Source: Hymenopellis radicata (lineage: Eukaryota > Basidiomycota > Agaricomycetes > Agaricales > Physalacriaceae). Taken from it: 64,000 nt of DNA. Under the pieces are notes generated by a model. It ran no database searches, was not told the origin of the DNA, and was given only the letters and a program-made list of their open reading frames with translations. Position 1 is the stretch's first letter. The number at the start of each line of letters is the position of its first letter. Below are positions 27,843 to 39,456 of this stretch, in pieces. The position numbers were made by a program, and so were the translations under genes. Location of the stretch: contig JADNRX010000194.1 in NCBI GenBank assembly GCA_015501595.1, forward strand, positions 41,000 to 104,999, in the 5' to 3' direction.

Positions 27843-28512
27843 ATAAGGCCACACCCAGAGTCCAACAGTGCAATTCTTGATCTGTATATTATGAATGAAT
27901 GAATATTGCGATTTTAATTGTGTACGCTCAACGCTAACCGACGTGGCCGTCGCGTCCGCTGAACGTGAGAGAGTCAACAGAGATACAGTCGGTCGATAGG
28001 AAGATCAGGACTGTCAATGGTGTTGCGGTGGTCTTATCCTCCCCGAAGTGCATCTGATTGAAGGAAGCAAGAATTACAGGGAAAGATATTTCGTTACTTG
28101 AGTGTCAGACAATGATGGCGACGACGGCGCTTAGATGGGCGTTGAAGGTGGAGGAGTAGAGGTATTGTAATTAGGGGGGCGTTCAAAGTGATGGAAGACG
28201 AGGCGCCCCGGAGGTCACTGCCAATTCTCAGGGCAGCTATCTGCATCCAGTCGTCGGCGGAATACCACAATCTTGAGCAGTAAAAGGCGGTATGTAAAGT
28301 TGGCGGCCTCTTCGAGTAGAAGGTCGTTCGACACAGTCACTAAAACCCTCGGCGTCACGGAGACGGCGCCGTGGATGAATATGGCGGGGGTCATCGCGGT
28401 TTGACGGCACTTGATGTAAAGGACGCTAGGTTACGAGCTAGGTTTCTGGTTGGTTTTTGAGATAGCATGGCCATTGGCAACAACCAAGCAAGACGACGAA
28501 AAGGCACGAAAA
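27843..28512. other. Intergenic region before the left inverted-repeat arm
   Basis: No gene, hairpin or tandem repeat was recognised. Similarity to the right arm stops near 28513. Confidence 0.5.
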
Positions 28513-28519
28513 GAGACGC

Positions 28520-28545
28520 GCAAACAGGTGCATAGTCTACAGTAT
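28520..28545 (-). pseudogene. Left-arm copy of the KGD4 start
   Basis: The left arm carries a mutated copy of the KGD4 promoter and first codons on the minus strand (MHLFARL against MHPSARL). Similarity ends a few codons later. It marks the outer end of the duplicated segment. Confidence 0.6.
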
Positions 28546-30569
28546 GATATGGTGGCGGTAAAGGGAAGAGGATTGATGAGCGGTGGCTGTGCCGGTTGGA
28601 TGCGGCCCGATTGCGCGTGCTCATCCAAACCTTAACCATAGGCGACTTCATGACTTGACTTCAATCCACTTTATCTGGGCAGCATCATGCTTGTATTCTC
28701 TCTTCCATGACGATTTTAATCTAGCTATATTCAACGGGAATCTGAGTAGACGCGCTTTTGTCGCCCGCTTTTGCAGAAAATGGTAATGCAACATGTACCC
28801 GCCACAATCATCCCACCAGGAGTCGCTGGAAAATGCGGCGCCTACACGGAAACCTCTTCTGGCACAAAGGTGCGCCTTCATTTTTCCCAACTTTACCCAT
28901 TTTTGGATAGACAATAACATCTTCGTGAAAGATCAGAAAACCGCGCTTAGTTTTTTGTTCCAAGTTCTGGAATACTTTACGTTGGGTTTTCTGCGCCACC
29001 GGCATCACATTAATATCGTCCGCGAATACAATAACAGACGAATGCGGTAGTTGTGGGTCCAGCGGCGCCATCAACATCAGAAATGGATCCTTGTTCTCTG
29101 GTGCGCAGATCCATCTCCGTAACTGGGATTCTCGACCGACACTTTGACGACATGTCCATTCTTGGGGGAATTCCATTCCACACAAGAAGATATGGAACCA
29201 GTAAATGTGCAATGTACGCTGAATGGTATGTAAACGTCTTGACCGAGATACCTCCATTATGAATTCAAAAAGAAGCCTAGGATGTCGCCTACACGTTCAG
29301 GCTACCACGATACGATTTCCAGCTGGTTATTCTCTACTGCTCGCCCCCGACGACCTTCGAGACCGCCACAAAGCGCACAGGAACGGCCATTCCTGCTGAC
29401 CCAGGCCTCTGATGCCAAACCGAACTCCGCCCGTTCTTATCTCCACCACCATCTATGCATTCTTCTCGAAGACAACAGCCCTTCCTGCCTCTCTGCTTAT
29501 CCCCAGAGGGAACAAAAGAGCTATGAGGTATATAAGGGTGGGTCCCAGCGTCTTTCTTTCTTCAGTTCCCTCATCTCATCTACTTCTTTATGCACTCCAC
29601 AGGCGCTCGTCGTCGAGGCTCTGGTCGGCGTCGCAATGCAGCGGCGCCACCACCCATCCCCGGAGGAGGGCGATTATCGTCCGCGCGTCTCCTTGTCGTG
29701 GGCCTCTGGGCTTAAACCCCACTAAGAACGCGTTAACCACCTATCACACACAGTGCTCATCATCGGTCCGTCGCATTTATCTGCCACCATGCGTTCACCA
29801 TGCTCACCCTAATCCAGCTGCTGCCCGTACGTCGTCCCGTCTGGGCGCTGATCTCTTCTGATGTGTATGCAGACTGCCGCGTGCACTCCGACACCAACCC
29901 CCCGCCGTAGATCGACGAAAGAGGTCCCACCCAACACGACCGTCCAACTTGCTCCGTGTGGCATGCGACGACATTTATCCGCCGGGCCTCTGGCTGTCCT
30001 TCTCGGCTCCACCCCCGTCAATGGGTGCACGCGCGCACGCACCATATGAAAATGCACTTCGGGATGGCATGTGTGAAGCGAGGGCGGAAATATGCGCTGT
30101 AGGTTGCTCTCATCGTTTTCGAGATTCATGTTGATTGTGGATACTACAGATGACAGACCAACAAAACACTCTTTTTAAGTCTCAACTCTTTATGCCGTAT
30201 GCTAACTTTTGGTAGAGCGCTCTAAAATGACCGAAAGAACACGCGCTTTGCCTCACACCGACAGCCACAACCGTCCTCGTCTCACCCAAACCGTCCTCGT
30301 CTGAGTCGTCACGCAGACACAACAATCCTATGCCCAGCATCACTCTTATTATCCTGTAACTAACATGGAGGACTCAGGAGACGCAGGACGGTTCCAAGGC
30401 CACGGCCCATTGAAAGGTGTGCTTGATTTTCGTTATCATTGGCAATAGAGTCTGATTGTCGTCGCGCAGGTAATCAACAGACTTTCCTTCCTCTTTCCCT
30501 CATCTTGTAAGAGAGTGAATGCGACTTTTTGTCGTCGTCAACGCTTCCCGGTGCTTGCTTTACCCCTTC

Positions 30570-30792
30570 GTAAGTCTCCACATTCCCATGTCGAGTTCTC
30601 TAGCTGACTAGCGTCTTTACAGGACACCCCCGATTCAATGTAATCGGTCTAGATCTAAGAGAGTGAACACGACCACAAAGTGTCGGCGTCAACATATCAG
30701 CATAAACGACAACGGTCCTACACATTCGTGACCCTCAGTACGTCTCCATCCTTATCGTTTCCGCTCTGTGACTAACCGCCTGCCCATCATAG
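30570..30792 (+). other. Possible spliced transcript conserved in both arms
   Basis: Two intron-like segments have strong signals. Segment 30570-30622 has donor GTAAGT, a CTGACTAG branch-like string and a TTTACAG end. Segment 30738-30792 has donor GTACGT, branch-like GTGACTAAC and a CATCATAG end. Both recur in the right arm, the first as 36842-36894 with the same 53-nt length. Flanking exons have no long conserved frame. One reading gives CRRQ-containing peptides, but a C-run indel between arms disrupts it. This suggests a noncoding or decayed spliced gene. Confidence 0.4.
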
Positions 30793-31565
30793 TTTTCTCG
30801 CCCAATGCGATGTTCGGCTGTGAGAGGGAAAGAATGTTTTATGTAGTTCCCGGGGGATTTCGTGCTCCCTTGTCGTGGGCCCCGGGCTTAAGGCTGTAGG
30901 CCGACCAAAAGCACGAATGTACGTACCGATTTCCTCTGTAATCAAAGTGTTATGGGATTTGGCATTTTTACAAAGATGCGTGCGTGCTCGCGAACTAATA
31001 AAATTCCAAAAAGTTGAGCTCATTGTGGCGCTCACCGACGATGGAGGCTGAGCACAAACGGTGACGAACTTGTTCAATTTGAATGATTGTGATACAGGTA
31101 TTGAGGCTCGCCACCTCGCATGTGTGAGAGTGAGACGAACATCATTGAGACTACCGCCGACGCACAACGCAAAACGCAAAAACATGTCTATTCTATACCG
31201 TCATAAGCAGGGCAAGCCGCTAGGCTAGCCTGCCTCGGAATATTGGTGTGCGTTGTTCGACTCAAGCAGTTCAATGCCACGGATCAGCCATGATGGCAAA
31301 AAGGCAGAGTTGAAACGAGGATGAGCCGCTTTACGGTTCAGCCATGTTGCCTAGAAGCAAAGAGAACCCAATTCGCTCGTCTGCAATCCCCGGAGACAGG
31401 ATAATCAAGACACATGAACTAGGGACAGCCGACTCCACCTTGGACTGGGTAAAGAAACGCGCTATGATTTCTCGAGGGGTGATAACTGACTGTGGCAAAA
31501 AAGTGGTCACATCCTATTCAATGATGCATTCGATTCTAATAATGCCACAGATGCAGGCTCAAACT

Positions 31566-32243
31566 TTCGGTAAGCCGGAGGGCCAAGGATGACTTTCAGC
31601 AGAAATCAGGAATCGCCGGCTGCAATTGGGTAGATCGGCGGTTCGAGTACTCCCCGATGATACTTTGAATAAAGTATTTTATATATATTGTGTGAGTGCT
31701 GTGGCGTAGTGCGGCTGTAGGCTTGTGGAAATACACACTGTTCCACCTCTTGAAGTCCTGCCGGAAAGCACGCCTCTAATAAACTGCATTGACCCACTAC
31801 GGTCAAAGTCACGTGACGGTCGGCACCTGCCGTTCATGACTTAGAAGAATGACAAATAGAGATGGGTACGTGATTCATGTCTACAGTGTACTGGTCAGCG
31901 CTCAACCTACATGCTATAGCGACGAAGAAAGGGTATACATGAAGTTGACATGACTTGGGTGAATTGTGGCGCACAGGCCGGCAGGTGCCGAGTGTCACGT
32001 GATTGCTCAACTTCTGTGTCAATGAAGTTTATTAGAGAGTTGCTCGCTGTCACAGCTCCCAGAGGTAGAACAGTGTGTATTTCCACTAGATATTGCCGCG
32101 CTACGCATCGGTACTCGCATAATACACATAAAATATTTGATTCAAAATATCATCGGGCGTTATTCGAACCGCCGACCTACCCAATCGCAGCCGGCGATTG
32201 ATGATTTTTTCAAAAGTCATCCTTGGCCCTCCGGCTTACCGTA
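31566..32243. mobile_element. 678-bp foldback element with long inverted termini and 8-bp target duplication
   Basis: The left end (GGTAAGCCGGAGGGCCAAGG from 31569) is the reverse complement of the right end. Complementarity continues, imperfectly, for about 275 bases on each side, so most of the element can fold on itself. It is flanked by CTCAAACT at 31558-31565 and 32244-32251. The matching place in the right arm (around 35860-35875) has the sequence without the element and with one CTCAAACT copy, giving a natural empty site. There is no transposase ORF. An 8-bp TSD suggests mobilisation by a hAT-like enzyme; that assignment is inference. Confidence 0.9.
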
Positions 32244-32514
32244 CTCAAACTGCTGTGCCTCGGAATGTCTCAGTGGGATCTGGCTAGACGAACTGACCAT
32301 CGAACCGCAAAAGACGAAAGCAATTGTATGCCTCGGAATGCTCGTGGGAGTTGTCCCCCCCAGGAGGATCCGAGGCCATGACAAAAGAAAATGGGGCCAG
32401 TCCTCAACACACGCTCCAATCCCCGAAGACAAGAAAACCGAGACGTATTCTGCCAATGTAGTCAATTTGAACTTGGTTTACAAGAACAGCCGACGTGGTA
32501 AAAAAAGAACGGGT

Positions 32515-32606
32515 CGCGACGGAAGGACTCGAACCTGTGGCTTACAGAGGCCAAAAATTTTTGCAATATTTTAGAACTAAGGTGAAAGCCGCTACGCTAG
32601 ACACCC
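32515..32606 (-). ncRNA. tRNA-derived (SINE-like) Pol III element, left-arm copy
   Basis: On the minus strand a perfect A-box-like TAGCGTAGCGG (32599-32589) is followed by a B-box GGTTCGAGTCC (32535-32525) and then a T-rich stretch (TTCTTTTTTT near 32511-32502) that could stop Pol III. Acceptor and T stems do not pair well, so this is not a functional tRNA. The same unit is present at 35503-35595 in the other arm. Confidence 0.5.
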
Positions 32607-33164
32607 CGCCATGATAGCGTCACGGTGGCTTATTCAACTCCAGGCACTGGGATGATGGCCTGTCGTAGTACATGTTCAACGTTGCCTGCCAATGGATGCA
32701 AAGAGACGCAACTCTTCTGTACCCAACCACTCGGATTCAACTCGCCACATAACTGAGGAGCGTGGGAATCTGCTGGCCTACAAAAGATAAAACTCAACTG
32801 TGGCGGACGGTTTGTGAGGGAGGAAAACTTTGTTTTACACCTGTCGTGGCAGCACGCGTTCAACCATGTTGACATCCCTGAATACGTAGCATTAGACTCT
32901 CGATTCCAGCTGCCTATACAAGTAGATGAACGTACAACACAAGGTCACAATGGCGAACCGAACGTTCGTGGGCAGTGGGTGGAGGAATTTGTAAAAAGGA
33001 TTGCCAGAACGCCGCGGCCATACTAAGCGGTACAAGCCACTGGGCTAGACTGCCTCGGAGTAGAGTATGGTGCTTGGTTTGGACTCCGCAGACAAGACAA
33101 GAACCCGCTTTCGGATCCACAGTGCATGATAAAAAGCAAATAAACGCAAGAATAAGCGACACGA

Positions 33165-33463
33165 GTGGGAAAACGCCTGGCGGAAGGAGGTCTTGAGAGT
33201 AACAAGAAGCTCGAGACAAGTCCGGGTCCCCAGCCATCACGCGCATCACGACCTAGGAAACACAGCGCAGAAGATGCTCTCGAGCAAAGTGTCAAAAAGC
33301 CCAAGTGTGCCCAGCCACCAACACCTAAGTTACACCGACAAGGCGGTCATCTAGGTAGAACGCCGGACCTTCACCAGCGAAACCGAAAGCATCTCCGGGG
33401 AAGACGAAGCAAGCGGGCAAGCTGGGTACTGACCGCGTTACAACAAGCCAAGCTGCGCTCGTA
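33165..33463 (+). pseudogene. FunK1 C-terminal tail relic
   Basis: The sequence resembles, at DNA level, the end of the intact FunK1 gene (41013-43840). Shared blocks include AGGCGGTCATCTAGG and ACCTGCGGGGAAGACGAAGC-like strings. It encodes KHSAEDALEQSVKKPK, comparable to KRPAEDAVEKDNTKKLK. Only the lysine/proline-rich tail is present, without a kinase domain. The first part lies inside the left arm. The rest extends into the central spacer towards the BIG1 stop codon. Confidence 0.6.
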
Positions 33464-33510
33464 GATGTCCAAATCAACGTCATGTATTAGCGCAATATAT
33501 AATGTCCTGA

Positions 33511-34467
33511 TTACTGGTTCTTCTTATCTCCAGCACTGTAGCCCTTGGGCGCATCCATACGAACGGGACTCTGAATGCTCGCGAGGGCGCTTATGCCAAA
33601 GTACAGAAGGGGCAACAAAACGAAAAGGACCACGAGAAGAGTGGTGATGAGGGCTGGAGTAAGTAGCTGGTAACGTGCAAGTATGCCGCCTTTCTTCGAA
33701 GCGGATGGGAAAACTGGAGGCTCGTCTTCTTCAGCCTGGCGCTTATGGTGAGGGAGTACGGATGAACTGAACAGAGTGAGTTGTGTCTCAAAGGGCATCG
33801 ATTCCATGGCATCGGCAAGGAGTTGGTCTATACATGTTTTAGAAAGGATAAAATGGAGGTGCAAATACGCGTACCATGGTGGAGCATGCTGCCTTTGCGC
33901 GTATATCCCTCGTTGGTAAGGCCAGGAAGATTGATAACCACGACTGCCTTTTCGTTCTTGTCCAAAGACACACCGCTGATGCCAGGAGCAAAGGTTACGA
34001 GTCGGGCAGCGCACCGCTCCGAAATCATTTGCGCGAGGGCAACGAGATCCCCTGACTGCTGGACTGGGACGTAGGGCCGCTGGTGCGATGAGGCCGACGA
34101 GGTTAACGACCGGGAGATATGAGAGGTCGGGGGCAGAGAACGCAGGTCAGAGGCATGCAGCTAAAAGACAGCCTCAGCATTCGGCGCCAATAAGTACTGG
34201 GAATAAAGTAATAACGCACCCCAGGCTGGTCGACGATAACGACGGCTTCATGGGAGCATATGTCGTCGCTGAGTAGTATGCTCTCTAGGGCATGTCCTGT
34301 ATGCGAAAGCTTGTCCAGGACGGTCGACCTGTGCGCTCCCTGTTAGGTCCTTGTCTATACGTCGAGCACGGCGCCTACGTGTGAGTGGACCACGCCACAA
34401 TGGGTATCGTATCCTTGAACGCGAGCACCGCCGGTAGCAGCGCCAGTAGAAGAGCAAGTCTGGTCAT
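33511..34467 (-). CDS. BIG1: BIG1 / V-ATPase assembly factor VOA1-like ER membrane protein
   Basis: This is a type I ER membrane protein of about 265 residues in four exons. In yeast, Big1 is needed for cell-wall beta-1,6-glucan, and the family is related to V-ATPase accessory protein Voa1/Ac45. The start at 34467 gives a signal peptide (MTRLALLLALLPAVLAF). It is followed by KDTIPIVAWSTHT and, across a GTAGGC...CACAG intron, STVLDKLSHTGHALESILLS and DDICSHEAVVIVDQPG. The luminal part includes LVALAQMISERCAARLVTFA. The last exon has the family hallmark: KKGGILARYQLLTPALITTL, a transmembrane helix, then ALASIQSPVRMDAPKGYSAG and terminal KKNQ. It appears intact and sits in the spacer between the two inverted arms. 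Its promoter-proximal sequence from about 34612 upstream belongs to the right arm. Confidence 0.9.
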
Positions 34468-34611
34468 CGTCGGCAACGTCGAGGAGAAGGACAAGGGAAG
34501 GCGAACCGATCCAAACTGGGATGTCCGAATTGGGACGACCACGCGGCCCCACTGACGGACGGCCAGCATTTTGGACGACCTTCTACTGGGGAGCTGGAAT
34601 ATACGTACGCT

Positions 34612-34750
34612 GAGGCTCTTTGACGCTCTCCTTCTCGAGAGCATCTTCTGCGCTGTGTTTCCCAGGTCGGAATGGCTGGGGACCCGGACTCGTCTCGACT
34701 TCTTGTTACTCTCAAGACATCCTTCCGCCTGGCGTTTTCCCACTTGTGTC
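34612..34750 (-). pseudogene. FunK1 C-terminal tail relic, right-arm copy
   Basis: The minus strand reads KRQAEGCLESNKKSRRVRVP, paralogous to KRLAEGGLESNKKLETSPGP in the left arm and to RKRPAEATVDQESNKKPK in the intact FunK1 gene. It is cut off just upstream of the BIG1 start. Confidence 0.55.
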
Positions 34751-35502
34751 GCTTATTCTTGTGTTTATTTGCTTTTGATCATGCACTGTGGATCCGAAAG
34801 CGGGTTCTTGTCTTGTCTGCGGAGTCCAAGTTGAACCCGTCATACCAAGCACCATAGCCCAGTGGCTTGTACCGCTTAGCAATCCTTTTTACAAATTCCT
34901 CCACCCACTGCCCACGAACGTTCGGTTCGCCATTGTGACCTTGTGTTGTACGTTCATCTACTTGTATAGGCAGCTGGAATCGAGATTCTAATGCTACTTA
35001 TTCAGGGATGTCTCCCGTGGTGAAGCTCGGTGCTTCCAGACAACATGGCCGAACGCGTGCTGCCACGACAGGCCATGTATGAGTCGATTACTATCTCGCC
35101 CTAATCTTGTTTTGGCATGCGGGTCTGCGTCTAGCTCGTCACATCCACCGCATGCTCTACGTGGCTTACACCGCTTATCGATGGCCGCAGTGTATTTCAG
35201 AGTCTTTTTGTAAAAAAAAGTTTTCCTCCTTCACAAACCGTCCGCCACAGTTGAGTTTTATCTTTTGTAGGCCAGCAGATTCTAACGCTCCTCAGTTATG
35301 TGGCGAGTTGAATCCGAGTGGTTGAGTACAGACGAGTTGCATCTCTTTGCTTCCACTGGCAGGCAACATGGCTGAACTCGTACTACGACAGGCCATGTTA
35401 CCTATAATCAGCCTATAATACCCTGCGGTAATTCATCTTTTGTCCTAGTCGATCCGCTTCATCCCAGTGCCTGGAGTTGAATAAGCCACGCTAGCATTGC
35501 GA

Positions 35503-35595
35503 GAGTGTCTAGGCTAGCGGCTTTCACCTTAGTTGCGGTGCAATCAGGAATTTTTGACCTCTGTAAGCCACAGGTTCGAGTCCCTCCGTTTTGTT
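35503..35595 (+). ncRNA. tRNA-derived (SINE-like) Pol III element, right-arm copy
   Basis: The A-box-like TAGGCTAGCGG is at 35510-35520, the B-box GGTTCGAGTCC at 35573-35583, and a TTTTGTTTT stop-like run at 35590. It is the homologue of the left-arm unit at 32515-32606. The stems do not pair as in a real tRNA. Confidence 0.5.
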
Positions 35596-38500
35596 TTACC
35601 ACGTACGTCAAGGTGGAGTCGGCTGTTCCTGTAAACCAAGTTGAAGTTGACTACATTGGCAGAATACGTCTCGGTTTTCTTGTCTTCGGGGATTGGAGCG
35701 TGTGTTGAGGAGTGGCCCCATTTTCTTTTGTCATGGCCTCGGATCCTCCTGGAGGGGACAACTCCCACGAGCATTCCGAGGCATACAGTTGCTTTCGTCT
35801 TTTGCGGTTCGATGGTCAGTTCGTCTAGCCAGATCCCACTGAGACATTCCGAGGCACAGCAGTTTGAGCCTGCATCTGTGGCATTATTAGAATCGAATGC
35901 ATCATTGAATAGGATGTGACCACTTTTTTGGCCACAGTCAGTTATCGCCCCTCGAGAAATCATAGCGCGTTTCTTTACCCAGTCCAAGGTGGAGTCGGCT
36001 GTCCCTAGTAGTCATCATGGTGTCTTGATTATCTTGTCTCCGGGGATTGCAGACGAGCGAATTGGGTTCTCTTTGCTTCTAGGCAACACTGGCTGAACCG
36101 TAACGCGGCTGTTGCTATACACCTCGTTCAACTCTGCCTTTTTGCCATCATGGCTGATCCGCGTTGAACTGCTTGAATCGAACAACGCAGACCAATATTC
36201 CGAGGCAGGCTAGCCTAGTGGCTTGCGCTGCCTATGTAGTAAATGAGACAGTATTTTTGCGTTTTGCGTCCTGATTATTTGTGCGTCGGCGGTAGTCTCA
36301 ACGATGTTCGTCTCACCCTCACACATGCGAGGTGGCTCTGCATCAATACCTGTATCCCAATCATTCAAATGTAATAAATTCTCACCTTTGTGCACTCAGC
36401 CTCCTATCGCTGGAGATTGTCGGTCAGCGCCACAATGAGCTCAACTTCTTGGAATTTTATTAGTTCGCGATCACGCACGCATCTTTGTAAAAATGCCAAA
36501 TCCCATAACACTTCGATTACACATGAAACGGTACACATTCGTGCTTTTGGTCGGCCTACAGCCTTAAGCCCGGGGCCCACGACAAGGGAGCACGAATAAC
36601 CCCCGGGAACTAACATACAATATTGATAACACGCTTTCCCTCTCACAGCCGAACATCACATTGGGCGAAAAACTAAGATGGGCAGGCGGTTAGCTACAGA
36701 GCGGAAACGATAAGGATGGAGACGTACTGAGGGTCAAGAATGTGTAGGACCGTTGTTGTTTATGCTGATACGTTGACGCCGACACTTTGTGGTCGTGTTC
36801 ACTCTCTTAGATCTAGACCGATTACATTGAATCGGGGTGTCCTGTAAAGACGCTAGTCAGCTAGAGAACTCGACATGGGAATGTGGAGACTTACGAAGGG
36901 GTAAAGCAAGCACCGGGAAGCGTTGACGACGACAAAAAGTCGCATTCACTCTCTTACATGATGAGGAAAAGAGGAAGGAAAGTCTGTTGAATTACCTGCG
37001 CGACGACAATCAGCCTCGATTTCCGATGATAACGAAAGATCAAGCACACCTTTCAATGGGCCGTGGCCTTGGAACCGTCCTGCGTCTCCTCTATGTTAGT
37101 TACAGGATAATAAGAGTGATGCTGGGCATGAGATTGTTGTGTCTGCGTGACGAGGACGGTTTGGGTGGAGACGAGGACGGTGTGTGTCGGTGAGGCAAAG
37201 CGCGTGTTCTTTTGGTGAGTTTATAGCGCTCTATCATACCAAAGTTAGCATACGGCATAAAGAGTTGAGACTTAAAAAAGAGTGTTTTGTTGGTTTGTCA
37301 TCTGCAGTAGTACCACAATCAAGATCAGAACGACCAGTAAACGATGAGAGCGACTTACAGCGCATATTTCCGCTCTCGCTTGCCGCCACACATGCCATCC
37401 CGAAGTGCATTTTCATATGATGGGTTGTTGCGTGCACTCATTGACGGGGTGGAGCCGAGAAGGACAGCCAGAGGCCCGGCGGATAAATGTCGTCGCATGC
37501 TACACGGAGCAAGTTGGACGGTCGTGTTGGGTGGGACCTCTTTCGTCGATCTACAGCAGGGGGTTGGTGTCGGAGTGCACGTGGCAGTCTGCATACACAT
37601 CAGAAGAGATCAGTGCCCAGACGGGACGACGTACGGGCAGCAGCGTTTATTGAGCTCTGTGTTCCGAGTTAGGTCAGCGGGTGAACGAATGGAGGCAGAT
37701 AAATGCGACGGACCGATGATAGTACTGTGTGTGATGCGTGGTTAACGCGTTCTTTGTTGGGTTTAAGCCCAGAGGCCCACGACAAGGGGACGCGCGGACG
37801 ATAATCGCCCTCCTCCGGGGATGGGTGGTGGCGCCGCTGCATTGCGACGCCGACCAGAGCCTCGACGAGCGCCTGCTTAGTGCATAAAGAAGTAGATGAG
37901 ATGAGGGAACTGAAGAAAGAAAGACGCGAGCACCCACCCTTATATACCTCATAGCTCTTTTGTTCCCTCTGGGGATAAGCTGAGAACGGACAAAAGGCAG
38001 GAAGAGCTGTTGTCTTCGAGAAGAATGTATAGTTGATGGTGGAGATAAGAACGGGCGGAGTTCAGTTTGGCATCGGGTCAGCAGGAATGGCTGTTCCTGT
38101 GCGTTTTGTGGCGGCCGCGAAAGTCGTTGGGGGCGAGCAGCAGAGAATAACCAGCTGGAAAGCGTATCGCGGTAGCCTTAACGTGCAGACGACATCATAG
38201 GCTTCCTTTTGAGTTCATAATGAAGGTATCTCGGTCAAGACGTTTACATACCATTCAGCGTACATCCGCCCTCCATTGCACATAAGTTACTGGTTCCTTA
38301 TCTTCTTGTGTGGAATTGAATTCCGGCAAGAATGGAGATGGATCTGCGCACCAGAGAACAAGGATCCATTTCTGATGTTGATAGCACCGCTGGACCCACA
38401 ACTACCGCATTCGACTGTTATTGTATTCGCGGAGGATATTAACGTGCTGCCGGTGGCGCAGAAAACCCAAAGTAAAGCATTCCAGAACTTGGAACAGAAA

Positions 38501-38798
38501 GCTAAGCGCGCGGCTTTCTGATCTTTCACGAAGATGTTTATTGTCTATCCAAAAAAGGGCAAAGTTGGGAATGATGAGGGCGCACCTTTGTTCCAGAATC
38601 GGTTTGAGAATGGGCCGCAGGCGTGGATAGCGCCGCATTTCCCATCGAATCCTGGTAGCGGCACTGTTGCCGTTGGGAATCGGATTGTGGCGGGTACATC
38701 TGGCTGGGCATTCCCATTTTTCTGCAAAGCGTCTGCTCAGAGTCCCGTTAAATGTAGCTAGATTAAAATCGTCATGGAAGAGAGAATACAAGCACGAG

Positions 38799-39320
38799 TA
38801 GTCTGTTTTTGGTTGTCACCCCGATGTAGATAATGGGCATTCGGCGTTTACCGGCATCACGTGCCACGAAAATCGACGCGTAACTTAGCGTAGCCGAAAC
38901 AATTTGCGCGCGACGTTGCTTTTCCTGGCCTCCTGGGAGCTTCTCAAGTTATCGGATCAAGGTCTGCTCTTTGGAAAGGGACAAAGTTGTGCGGGAGATT
39001 CTCCAGCCTCTGTTTCCCTTCAAACCGCACAACTATTGGATTGCTGGAGTATCTAAGCTGTTATACAGCTGGAACCTGATTGTAGTGGCTCTGGCAAAGA
39101 TGTAAAAAGACATAAGCGCATGTGTACTGAACGAACGAGATCGAGGTTGTGAGCAGAGACGCGGAGGTGGCTGTGCCCTGCTGTTCCCAATCCGAATTTC
39201 CTTTTTCGTTCTTCCTTATTGGGACGAAGGTCCATCACCTACATGTCACGCGCGACTGAAATCAGACTAATATAAACGGAACTTGTTGCGGCTTTCTATT
39301 AGGCTGACTACGGGAGACTA
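38799..39320. mobile_element. 522-bp insertion with 9-bp target duplication (MULE-like, nonautonomous)
   Basis: The right arm is interrupted here relative to the left arm. The insertion starts TAGTCTG and ends GAGACTA, giving short complementary ends TAGTCT/AGACTA. It is flanked by AAGCACGAG at 38790-38798 and 39321-39329. A 9-bp TSD is typical of Mutator-like elements. No transposase ORF was found. The left-arm site at about 28670-28695 lacks it. Confidence 0.8.
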
Positions 39321-39456
39321 AAGCACGAGTGGATTGAAGCCAAGTCGTGAAGTTGCCTGGTTAAGGTTTGTATGAGCACGCAATCGGGCCGCTTCCCACC
39401 GGCACAGCCACCGCTCATCAATACTCTTCCGTTTACTGCCATCATCGACTTAGACT

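Larger units (their letters stand above)
28513..33302 (+). repeat. Left arm of a large inverted repeat
   Basis: This stretch matches 34612-39478 in inverted orientation. By eye the two are clearly homologous along most of their length with point differences and several indels. Landmarks pair as follows: 28575-28670 with 39330-39445, 28695-29060 with 38395-38790, 29560-29900 with 37580-37900, 30570-30792 with the corresponding stretch around 36735-36894, 31020-31230 with 36210-36470, 31430-31557 with 35880-36010, 32250-32480 with 35640-35880, and 33165-33302 with 34612-34750. No convincing intact protein gene lies in the arm. It contains a foldback element (31566-32243), Pol III box-like sites and a FunK1 tail relic at its inner end. 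Confidence 0.9.

Noticed and set aside
32515..35595. True tRNA genes at the A-box/B-box units
   Set aside because: The boxes are good but acceptor and T-arm stems do not pair and the anticodon region is not tRNA-like. SINE-like relics fit better.
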